Source: an uncultured Actinomycetes bacterium
GTDB taxonomy: Bacteria; Actinomycetota; Actinomycetes; Nanopelagicales; Nanopelagicaceae
DNA length: 19,717 nt
Reading direction: 5' to 3'
NCBI GenBank assembly: GCA_903891755.1
Contig: CAITFY010000046.1
Location: 1-19,717, forward strand
Below the pieces are notes generated by a model. It did no database searches. It had not been told where the DNA came from and was given only the letters and a program-made list of their open reading frames with translations. Each line of letters begins with the position of its first letter. Positions within the stretch are counted from its first letter, which is position 1. Positions 6,744-12,962 of the stretch are shown one piece after another. The translations under genes were made by a program, and so were the position numbers.

Positions 6744-7094
6744 TTACCGAATGGAATTCATGGAGTCCAACGAATTCCGAAGGATTGAATCGATGCGCGG
6801 AGCTGCGAGAGTCCAGATTCCCGTAACTAATCCAGTAGTCATAAGAACCACAAGTACCCAGCCCGGTACATCTCCCCTATCGCTCTCCACCTTCAATTTG
6901 ATGAAGAGATATCTCCTTTGCAATCCATCGAAACATCTCTCTCTGATTTTGTTTACTACTTTGCTGATGTTTACTACTTTGTTGATGTTCACCACTTTGT
7001 TGATCTTCACTACTTTATTGATATTCACTACTTTATTGATATTCACCATTTTGTTAATGCTTACTTCCTGGATTCTTTTTATTACCTTCTTCAT
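6744..7094 (-). CDS. small Flp/pilin-like membrane protein with an N-terminal hexapeptide repeat
   Basis: The 116-residue frame has two unlike halves. The C-terminal part, residues 71-116, reads SDRGDVPGWVLVVLMTTGL and continues with one membrane helix and a polar tail (APRIDSILRNSLDS). This resembles the short DVPGW pilin-like proteins I know between tadC and tadE in actinobacteria. The N-terminal half is about seven imperfect copies of INKVVN, encoded by an 18-bp array. The ATG at 7094 has a good GGGAG site 5 nt upstream. The array is open in other frames too, so openness alone does not prove translation. A strong AAAGGAG at about 6911-6917 lies shortly before the conserved part, but the codon at the right distance is ATC, with TTG or GTG further on. 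The mature pilin could therefore start internally. Confidence 0.62.
   Translation of the reverse strand: MKKVIKRIQEVSINKMVNINKVVNINKVVKINKVVNINKVVNISKVVNKIRERCFDGLQRRYLFIKLKVESDRGDVPGWVLVVLMTTGLVTGIWTLAAPRIDSILRNSLDSMNSIR
6952..7059. repeat. six 18-bp tandem repeats in the pilin-like gene
   Basis: Units start at 6952, 6970, 6988, 7006, 7024 and 7042, with plus-strand consensus TTCACTACTTTGTTGATG. The units at 7006 and 7024 are identical and the others differ by one to a few bases. Degenerate half-units flank the array. In the coding frame each unit gives I-N-K-V-V-N. Confidence 0.93.
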
Positions 7095-7214
7095 TTACTC
7101 TCCCAGCGCTAGTTTTCGTCTCTTCGTTAAAATTCTGCATTCATCAGAGCTCGGATCAAATATTCATATTCAGCACACGGCACACCGCTTCCCTCTTTAC
7201 TTCGATTTATTTAG

Positions 7215-7802
7215 CTAGAACCCCACGCCCCTGCCTAAGGCAAAGTAGGAGGGCCAGAGCGCAAAGAGAACAGAAATTGGAAGAATGAGGAAGACAACAG
7301 GAATCATCAAAGCTATCTCGGCTTTACCGGCAGCTGCCAAGAGTCTTGAACGTTCCTCATTGCGGACTTCCTCAACTTGTCTATTAACCACATCAATAAG
7401 AGGTGAACCTCGTTCAACTGCGATCATTAATGAGTCACAAAAACGACGAACCAACGGAGATTGAATTCGCGCGCTCAGCAGGTCGAGGGCTTGTGAGAAA
7501 TTCGCGCCGCGCTGAATATGCTCCACTGCCTCTCGTAAGAGCTTGGAAAATTCTCCGTCAGTTCGGCGGCTTATGTGATCGAGAGCCGTTGCCGGACTCT
7601 GATTGCCCGCCAACAAGATTGCAAAGAGTTCCACAATCAGCGGGAACTCCAACTCAATCTGCCTACGAGACTTCTTACTTTCATTCTTCACATTAATACC
7701 GGAGAAGCCCGTGAGAATCTCATGTCGAAACTCCAGCCAAAGAGTATGTGAAGCAAGAAAGAGCACTGGACCAACCGCGATGAGAGCAAGAAGGGATCTC
7801 AT
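7215..7802 (-). CDS. tadC: TadC-like type II secretion F-domain membrane protein
   Basis: This 195-residue protein starts from ATG 7802, which overlaps the tadB stop as ATGA (7799-7802). A longer frame to 7862 has no such support. A membrane segment lies at about 2-22. The GspF/T2SF core follows (ELEFPLIVELFAILLAGNQSPATALDHI, with the RGANFSQALDLLSARI helix pair) and ends in hydrophobic segments near 155-190 (EIALMIPVVFLILPISVLFALWPS). TadB and TadC form the inner-membrane platform of Tad pili, turning ATP hydrolysis by TadA into pilin assembly. The 120 bp after its stop, before the pilin-like gene, is the only real gap in the operon. That gap may hold a promoter or processing site. Confidence 0.85.
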   Translation of the reverse strand: MRSLLALIAVGPVLFLASHTLWLEFRHEILTGFSGINVKNESKKSRRQIELEFPLIVELFAILLAGNQSPATALDHISRRTDGEFSKLLREAVEHIQRGANFSQALDLLSARIQSPLVRRFCDSLMIAVERGSPLIDVVNRQVEEVRNEERSRLLAAAGKAEIALMIPVVFLILPISVLFALWPSYFALGRGVGF

Positions 7803-8632
7803 CGCGGAGCTCCCACAAAGATCCTTGGAACACTTTGAATGCGACCGACACGCGACATCCAAAAATAGGCAAGGGCGCTCATTGCAACGCCGATAATCAG
7901 AATCACATTGCCGGCCGGAGTTTCAAAGGCTCGCAACGTACTTGGTTGAGTGGAGAGAATAAGCAACAAAATCCAAGGTGCAATAGCAGCTACTAAAGCA
8001 GAGTTCTTGACCCAACCGAGCTTTGCATTTATCTCACCACGCACCGCAATATCACTTCGAATAAAGTCCCCCAACGTTCGAAGTGTTACTGCGGTATCGC
8101 GGCTCCCTGTCCCTCGCGCAAAATCCAGAACCTCACAAACTTGGTCGGCAACTGGATCATTAAATTGACTCTTGATGTAGGCAAAGATCAATCCCAGATC
8201 GGCCCCGCTCTTAAGCATGCTGTGGCAGTCACTAAAGATTGGACGCGAAATTTCTGGCCCGCGCTGGGAGAGAGCAGAAAGAGTCTCCGCAATCGATAAA
8301 CCTGAACGCAAACCAGAGATCATATGGTCGAGTAGTTCTGGCCAGAGACCAGCGAGTTGCAATTGCCTGCGTTCAGCCTTCCGCTTTGCGAGCAGGTGTG
8401 GAATTCCAGATGCCACCGCAGCAAAAGGAATCGCCACAACCACTGACCCAAGCGCTAAATCTGCAATGAAAAATCCAGAGAGCGCGGCAAGAATTGGTCG
8501 CATTGGAATTGATTTTCGATCAGATGACTTATCTTGAAGAGACGGTGCGTACCGACGAGACGATGCATCTCGCGGCGTCGGTCCGTACTGATCAGATGAC
8601 TCATCTCGAGTAGTCGTTCCAGCAGGCTTCAT
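7799..8632 (-). CDS. tadB: TadB-like type II secretion F-domain membrane protein
   Basis: This is a 277-residue protein. I took the ATG at 8632 because it overlaps the tadA stop as ATGA (8629-8632) and has GGAG 8 nt upstream; a GTG at 8641 is the alternative. The first 40 residues are hydrophilic and contain three 12-residue repeats (RDESSDQYGPTP, RDASSRRYAPSL and a third, weaker one) not normally part of TadB. Membrane segments follow at about 45-75, then the T2SF domain (WPELLDHMISGLRSGLSIAETL, …LDFARGTGSRD…) and two C-terminal membrane segments near 215-260. It would form the assembly platform with TadC. Confidence 0.86.
   Translation of the reverse strand: MKPAGTTTRDESSDQYGPTPRDASSRRYAPSLQDKSSDRKSIPMRPILAALSGFFIADLALGSVVVAIPFAAVASGIPHLLAKRKAERRQLQLAGLWPELLDHMISGLRSGLSIAETLSALSQRGPEISRPIFSDCHSMLKSGADLGLIFAYIKSQFNDPVADQVCEVLDFARGTGSRDTAVTLRTLGDFIRSDIAVRGEINAKLGWVKNSALVAAIAPWILLLILSTQPSTLRAFETPAGNVILIIGVAMSALAYFWMSRVGRIQSVPRIFVGAPR
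8517..8624. repeat. three 36-bp tandem repeats in the tadB 5' region
   Basis: Units are 8517-8552, 8553-8588 and 8589-8624. Shared blocks include GA(T/C)(C/G)AGA(T/C)GA near the start of each unit and GGTGCGTAC or GGTCCGTAC at the end of units 1 and 2. Each unit codes for 12 residues with the core (R/Q)D-x-S-S-(D/R). Confidence 0.85.
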
Positions 8633-9651
8633 GAGACCCACTCCGAAGCCGAATTCTTAAAGATTCGCATCGGATCGCCCAAACCTGCTTGAAACTTCCG
8701 GTCTCTATAGGCAAAGAGGGTTTCTATCTCTGCTCGATCATTTTCAACTCTCCCGGTCACATGAGATATCTCAACGATTCGACGTTCGCCCGTGGCTTGA
8801 AGAATTGTTGTATGAACAATCACATCAATTGTCGCCGCAACAATTGGAGCTACAAATTGGTAGGAAATATTCTCTCCAGCTAAGAGCGGCAAAGTTTGTA
8901 ACTTCGCAATTGCCTCACGTGCTGAATTTGCGTGAATCGTCGCCATGCCTGGCAAACCAGAATTAAGTGCAATAAGGAGATCAAGAGCTTCTGCTTCGCG
9001 AATTTCTCCAACGACCAGGTGTGATGGCCTCATCCGAAGCGCTTCTTTAATTAATTTGCGTAGCGGAATCTCACCCTCGCCTTGGAGGTTGGCTTGCCGA
9101 GTCTGCAGAGCAATGCAATCTGGCAGTTGTGGCTTGAGTTCAAAGACCTCTTCAATGGTAATCACACGACTTCGAGTCGGAGCGGCGCTGACCAAGGCAT
9201 TAAGCAGCGTTGTCTTGCCAGCTTGAGTTGATCCACTTACAAGAATGTTGAGACCAGCCTGCACTGCACTTCGTAGATACTCGGCAATCTCTGGAGACAT
9301 AACGCCAAGTACGGCTAACTCATCCAACGACTTGCCGCGGATCAGGTGCTTTCGAATATTGACTGCCCAATGTGCGGCCGTGACATCGGGGATGGCCACA
9401 TGTAATCGACTGCCATCCGGAAGCCTGGCGTCAACAAAGGGGTGCGAGAGATCTAGGCGCCTTCCGCCCCACATAAGAAGGCGTTCAACCAAATCCCTTA
9501 TATCTTGAGCGCTCAAGACCAAATTGGTGAGTTGGCTAACCCCTCCCTTTGCAATGAAGATGCGGTGCGGCGAATTGATCCAGATCTCTTCAATACTGGG
9601 ATCAGCCATCAACCCAGATAAGGGGCCGAATTCATTCAGAGAATCGTTCAC
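8629..9651 (-). CDS. tadA: TadA/CpaF-type secretion ATPase
   Basis: This hexameric ATPase of the Tad pilus has about 340 residues from GTG 9651. The frame stays open to a TTG at 9789, but that part would overlap the divergent lipoprotein gene, reads as non-conserved sequence and has no ribosome-binding site. The family core starts at LNEFGPLSGLMADPSIEEIWINS. By the GTG numbering, Walker A is GSTQAGKT (140-147, Lys146), the acidic Asp-box equivalent is TIEEVFEL (Glu in place of the usual Asp), Walker B is LVVGEIREAEALD (Glu216), and the His box is GMATIHANS (His240). It would power pilin polymerisation or export through TadB/TadC. It is the first gene of the operon in this window. No TadZ/CpaE or prepilin peptidase gene is seen here. 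The start remains uncertain. Confidence 0.9.
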   Translation of the reverse strand: MNDSLNEFGPLSGLMADPSIEEIWINSPHRIFIAKGGVSQLTNLVLSAQDIRDLVERLLMWGGRRLDLSHPFVDARLPDGSRLHVAIPDVTAAHWAVNIRKHLIRGKSLDELAVLGVMSPEIAEYLRSAVQAGLNILVSGSTQAGKTTLLNALVSAAPTRSRVITIEEVFELKPQLPDCIALQTRQANLQGEGEIPLRKLIKEALRMRPSHLVVGEIREAEALDLLIALNSGLPGMATIHANSAREAIAKLQTLPLLAGENISYQFVAPIVAATIDVIVHTTILQATGERRIVEISHVTGRVENDRAEIETLFAYRDRKFQAGLGDPMRIFKNSASEWVS

Positions 9652-9746
9652 AGGCACAGGAAACTCTAGGTAAAACCAATGAGAGAGCACCGCAAAATTC
9701 GTTGGGGATAACTTTCCCTTGTGGAAAGGCGCACTCGACAAAGGTT

Positions 9747-9752
9747 TACTAT
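9747..9752 (+). promoter_or_regulatory. -10 box placed for a leaderless transcript
   Basis: TACTAT fits the TANNNT pattern and lies at -12 to -7 relative to the A of the lipoprotein ATG (9759). Transcription would then begin at or next to the start codon. There is no Shine-Dalgarno sequence before this ATG. The -35 region is weak; the nearest TTG-type hexamer (9719-9724) is too far away at 22 bp. Leaderless genes are common in Actinobacteria. Confidence 0.45.
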
Positions 9753-9758
9753 CGGTGA

Positions 9759-10433
9759 ATGAGAACCACATTGGTGAAGCAACTGGCAACCAAATCTCGG
9801 GTCGTCAAGACTGGCGCCATCATGAGCGCTTGCTTGCTCCTCCTCACCAGCTGCGGTGCGCCATCTGGAGATGCAAGGCCGAGTGATAGCAACTTAATCA
9901 CTGGAATCAATCTCCTGGTTTCGACTTTTGGTGCCAATCATCCCAAGTTAATTACTTGGAAAACTGATGCGCTCAAAGCACAGCTTGCGAAGAAGCTCCC
10001 TGTTGGAATTGATACTGAAGCTGGCTGGCTATTGAAGTGGCCAAATCCGGGTGATGGAGAACTCTCGCAAGTAGTAGTTCCGTGGACCCTGCTCGCCCAA
10101 TACCCAAATGCGCCACTTCCGTACTTCAACCACTACAAGGGTGGAAACCTGGTTCCGCAGGCAACGAGCACTGATCTCGTAACAACAATCATTAAGACCG
10201 AGATGCAAGGTGATAAGTACTTCGGCGCAGTGGTTGATATTAGAAGTTCAACTGTTAATCCACATTGGATTATTTTCACCACAGTTCCCTACCTACCTGT
10301 TACCGATAACGCCTATGGATTTGCTACCGTTAAAGATAAGAAGTGGACGGTTGTTGATTTCGGAACTGCACTTGTTGGTTGCGGAACCGTTCCGCCGAGC
10401 GTTCTAAACGAGTTTGGCTATCACTGTCCCTAA
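9759..10433 (+). CDS. predicted lipoprotein, unknown function
   Basis: The product has 224 residues. The N-terminus is a clear lipoprotein signal: a basic region (KQLATKSRVVKTG), a hydrophobic core (AIMSACLLLL), and the lipobox LTSC with Cys32 as the lipidation site. The protein should therefore be anchored to the outer face of the membrane. The mature part has no repeats or further membrane segments. It carries several aromatic stretches (WLLKWPNPGD, VVPWTLLAQYP, YFNHYKGG) and a C-terminal Cys pair around GCGTVPPSVLNEFGYHCP that could form a disulfide. I do not recognise a family. It is transcribed away from tadA and is followed after 23 bp by a second lipoprotein gene, so the two probably form a small operon. 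Confidence 0.8.
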   Translation: MRTTLVKQLATKSRVVKTGAIMSACLLLLTSCGAPSGDARPSDSNLITGINLLVSTFGANHPKLITWKTDALKAQLAKKLPVGIDTEAGWLLKWPNPGDGELSQVVVPWTLLAQYPNAPLPYFNHYKGGNLVPQATSTDLVTTIIKTEMQGDKYFGAVVDIRSSTVNPHWIIFTTVPYLPVTDNAYGFATVKDKKWTVVDFGTALVGCGTVPPSVLNEFGYHCP

Positions 10434-10447
10434 AAGGAGGTAAGGAG
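10434..10447 (+). promoter_or_regulatory. double Shine-Dalgarno sequence setting the start of the second lipoprotein
   Basis: AAAGGAGG directly after the first lipoprotein's stop is followed by TAAGGAG. The second motif ends 9 nt before the ATG at 10457, which decides that start over an upstream in-frame ATG at 10379 lying inside the previous gene. Confidence 0.75.
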
Positions 10448-10456
10448 TTCTTTACT

Positions 10457-11062
10457 ATGGGAATAATGCGGAATGCGCTAGATAAAAGAAATCATTCTCG
10501 TGTAGAAAATAGAAGTAGTCTTTGGGAATCCGCATTACGCCGCAAGCTTTCGCGCGCCTCGCTTCTAGCCACATCGGGAATTCTCCTTGCCGCCAGCGTG
10601 GGGTTGAGTGGATGCGGAGCTGCGGTTTATACCGCTGAGTCAGGTCTTCCAAATTTAAAGCTCACGCCCGGCGCCGTAAATCCAAATGTGACTCAGGCCA
10701 ATATTCGCACCACGATTTGTGTTTCTGGCTGGACGGCGACGGTCCGACCTCCCGTGAGTTACACCAACAAACTCAAATTCGATCAACTTAATTCTGGATA
10801 TAACCTCAACGGTGATCTCAACATGAAAGATTACGAAGAGGATCACATCGTTCCACTTGAAGTCGGCGGAAATCCATCTAGTCCACTGAATTTATTTCCC
10901 GAGCCTAGATATATAAAACTAAGTTCTAACTTGAAGGATCAACTCGAAAACAGAATCCATCGCCTTGTCTGTTCTGGTCAACTTTCATTGAAATCTGGTC
11001 AGGCAATCTTCCTCACCAACTGGGAGAAGGGATACTCAAAGTATGTTGGGCCACTTCCTTAA
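10457..11062 (+). CDS. lipoprotein with an HNH-nuclease-like motif
   Basis: This is a 201-residue protein from ATG 10457. It has a long basic N-terminal region (about 35 residues with RRKLSR), a hydrophobic stretch SLLATSGILLAASVG, and the lipobox LSGC with Cys53. It should be lipid-anchored outside the cell. The mature domain contains YEEDHIVPLEVGGN (Asp129-His130) and then PLNLFPEP (Asn145). This is the DH-x-x-P-L-E-x-GG…NL(W/F)PEP pattern of a widespread group of small exported HNH-like proteins. Two cysteines (in TTICVSG and RLVCSGQ) could pair. A nuclease role is inferred from the motif alone; the metal-binding set is only partly visible. It is co-directional with the preceding lipoprotein gene, 23 bp away. 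Confidence 0.8.
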   Translation: MGIMRNALDKRNHSRVENRSSLWESALRRKLSRASLLATSGILLAASVGLSGCGAAVYTAESGLPNLKLTPGAVNPNVTQANIRTTICVSGWTATVRPPVSYTNKLKFDQLNSGYNLNGDLNMKDYEEDHIVPLEVGGNPSSPLNLFPEPRYIKLSSNLKDQLENRIHRLVCSGQLSLKSGQAIFLTNWEKGYSKYVGPLP

Positions 11063-11116
11063 GAGCTCAAGATAAGAGTTGTCAGATTAAAGTCTAGATA
11101 ATTAGGTCGAGGGGTA

Positions 11117-12328
11117 TTAGAGCTTGAAGCCGAAAACTTCGGCTAGCGCTAGGACGCTCTCTCTGCCGTCGTGCCATTGCTTGGCATATTCCACCCCAGC
11201 CCGAGGGTGTGGTCGTGTAGCAGCAACACGACGGATCTCGGACTCCAAAGTTTCAGGTGTCACATTAATAATTGGAACTTCGCCAGCCTCCGCCGGCACA
11301 TAACTCATGACTAATCGGCCAGCTGCAAGAGCTTCAATCGGAAAGACTCCAATCACTCCCAAGAATTGATCTATAACAAGGTCAGCCTGTGCCATCGCTG
11401 CAGGAACTTCAGAGTGCTCCAAGCTTTGACCCGCCCCCAGGTAGCTGTGATACGAGATGAGGCCTTCATCGCGCAATTTAAGAAGCACAGGTTCAATAAC
11501 CTCAGCTGATTTCAACCAGGAGCGACTTGGAAGAAAGAGGACACGAAGTTTCTCATCCGGATTGGGAAAAATCGGAGATTCAAGTGCAACCTGGTGGAAG
11601 CGCTCAAAATCGATGGTGACTGGTAACCAATGCGCATCTGGCACATCTAGCAATAAATCTTGTGTAGTTACAAAGATCGGAATCTTCTTCTCGCGAAGCA
11701 GAGGGAGGAGTGCTTGGTTTGCCGCGGTGCGCTCTTGAAGCTTCGTAAGCTCTTCACTCTCTTTATGGAATGGCGAGAAAGAGCTCCTCTTGGCATGGGC
11801 CTCTGTATCTCGAATATCGCTTCCGTGAAATACAACTCCGTACTTCTTTCCCATGAGGTCCAACAACTCGAAATCTTCCAAAATTTGATTTCTGCCATCT
11901 CTGGCATTGAGCAATCTGAAGAGGGGGCGTAAAGATTCAAAGAGAACTACATCTTTTGATGTCGCAACCAAGTCGGCCAACTCCTGGCGCTTTTCAAATT
12001 TGATCCACTCATCTCTAGTGAGGGTTAAATCTGATGCAAACCAGATGTTTGAGGATTCACTAGTGATGCGAAGAGATTGTGAGAGAAATCCGAGAGCACT
12101 CAACTCTTTGCTCCAGAGAGTACCTTGGTTAGCTGAATTGGTGGGTCCAATGAGAAAGCTGGGTTTGTGCTTAAATGGGGATGCGAAAAACTGCGCATAA
12201 TTTCGCTTGATCGTGAGAATGTGCAATCGCTGCTCGCGCTTAAACCGCACTTTCCAAGCATCGAAAATTACTCGCTTGGCGTAGTAGTAGTGATAGACCT
12301 TGCGGGGCAAACGGGTAATCCTCTTCAC
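11117..12328 (-). CDS. GT-B-fold glycosyltransferase-like protein
   Basis: This protein has 403 residues from GTG 12328. A TTG at 12310 with AAGAGG upstream is an alternative that removes six residues. The basic N-terminus (RKVYHYYYAKRV, KVRFKREQR) could sit on the membrane surface; there is no clear membrane helix. The middle has VVFHGSDIRD (168-174), reminiscent of nucleotide-sugar glycosyltransferase N-domains. The C-terminal half has the GT-B pattern: LRVLFLPSRSWLKSAEVIEP, then ADLVIDQFLGVIGVFPIEALAAGR with an acidic residue (Glu332) where GT4-like enzymes bind the donor. Donor and acceptor are unknown. It stands apart from the polysaccharide operon, convergent with the lipoprotein pair and downstream of hpf. 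Confidence 0.68.
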   Translation of the reverse strand: MKRITRLPRKVYHYYYAKRVIFDAWKVRFKREQRLHILTIKRNYAQFFASPFKHKPSFLIGPTNSANQGTLWSKELSALGFLSQSLRITSESSNIWFASDLTLTRDEWIKFEKRQELADLVATSKDVVLFESLRPLFRLLNARDGRNQILEDFELLDLMGKKYGVVFHGSDIRDTEAHAKRSSFSPFHKESEELTKLQERTAANQALLPLLREKKIPIFVTTQDLLLDVPDAHWLPVTIDFERFHQVALESPIFPNPDEKLRVLFLPSRSWLKSAEVIEPVLLKLRDEGLISYHSYLGAGQSLEHSEVPAAMAQADLVIDQFLGVIGVFPIEALAAGRLVMSYVPAEAGEVPIINVTPETLESEIRRVAATRPHPRAGVEYAKQWHDGRESVLALAEVFGFKL

Positions 12329-12373
12329 GGATTTAGTATGTCACGCCGTAAACGAATAATTGGTTAAAGCTAA

Positions 12374-12709
12374 CTAACCCTTGGCCTCGCGAAGAGACTC
12401 TCGGGCGTAATCCTTAATTCGTTCATGCTCTTTTCGAAGCTGCAACTCAAAAGCCTTGACCGCTTGATCAAAAGCGGCAAGATCGTTGAAAGCTTGGCCT
12501 TCTCCTCGAATAAATGGTCCACTCCCCTGGGCGGAGAGTTTGACTAGGTGTGAAGTCTTCCCAAAACGAGGATTTGATTCGTGAATTATTTCAACCTTGA
12601 TACTTTCGAGAACCACTCCAAAGCGTTGCAGAGTCATTAGCTTCTCTGAGACGATGGAGCGAAAATCTTCTGCGAGTACTGCATTGCGTGTATGAAAGAT
12701 AATCTCCAT
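12374..12709 (-). CDS. hpf: short HPF/RaiA-family ribosome hibernation protein
   Basis: The 111-residue protein is a single HPF/RaiA (S30AE) domain with a beta-alpha-beta-beta-beta-alpha pattern. It starts MEIIFHTRNAVLAEDFRSIV, continues EKLMTLQRFG and VEIIHESNPRF, then FIRGEGQAFNDLAAFDQAVKAFELQLRK. Basic residues in the final helix fit binding in the decoding centre. It lacks the C-terminal dimerisation domain of the ~200-residue long HPF that is usual in Actinobacteria. It might therefore inactivate 70S ribosomes rather than form 100S dimers, or partner with another protein. The ATG at 12709 is preceded by GGGAG at a rather long 12 nt. The 253 bp upstream contain no gene that I can support. 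Confidence 0.82.
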   Translation of the reverse strand: MEIIFHTRNAVLAEDFRSIVSEKLMTLQRFGVVLESIKVEIIHESNPRFGKTSHLVKLSAQGSGPFIRGEGQAFNDLAAFDQAVKAFELQLRKEHERIKDYARESLREAKG

Positions 12710-12962
12710 GAAAAGAAGTTACTCCCATTATTTACCACTCACAAGGGGAAGCGCACTTTTGTTTACAGGTAATTTCATGCGTAATTATTGAGAATTTCCC
12801 CGTAAATGGTGGGAGACTTGAACTCCGAGCGGGTGCAAGAGAAGTTTTCAATTCCTCCGTGATACGGCACCGCTAGAGAACAAGTCCCTACCTACGTTCA
12901 ATTACTTTTGTACTTCGTTCTCTCTTTTGAAATTGCTCAGCACGATTGTCATTACGATCTGC

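Noticed and set aside
6649..7218. 189-codon plus-strand frame across the Tad pilin region
   Set aside because: It is kept open by the 18-bp repeat array and lies antisense to the pilin-like gene and a TadE-like gene with family features.
12790..12880. tRNA-like piece on the minus strand: TTGAAAA anticodon-like loop and a GGAGTTCAAGTCTCC T-arm-like hairpin
   Set aside because: The T-stem and anticodon stem have mismatches, and no 5' acceptor strand pairs with the sequence after the T-arm. At most it is a decayed relic; tRNAscan-SE or Infernal would decide.
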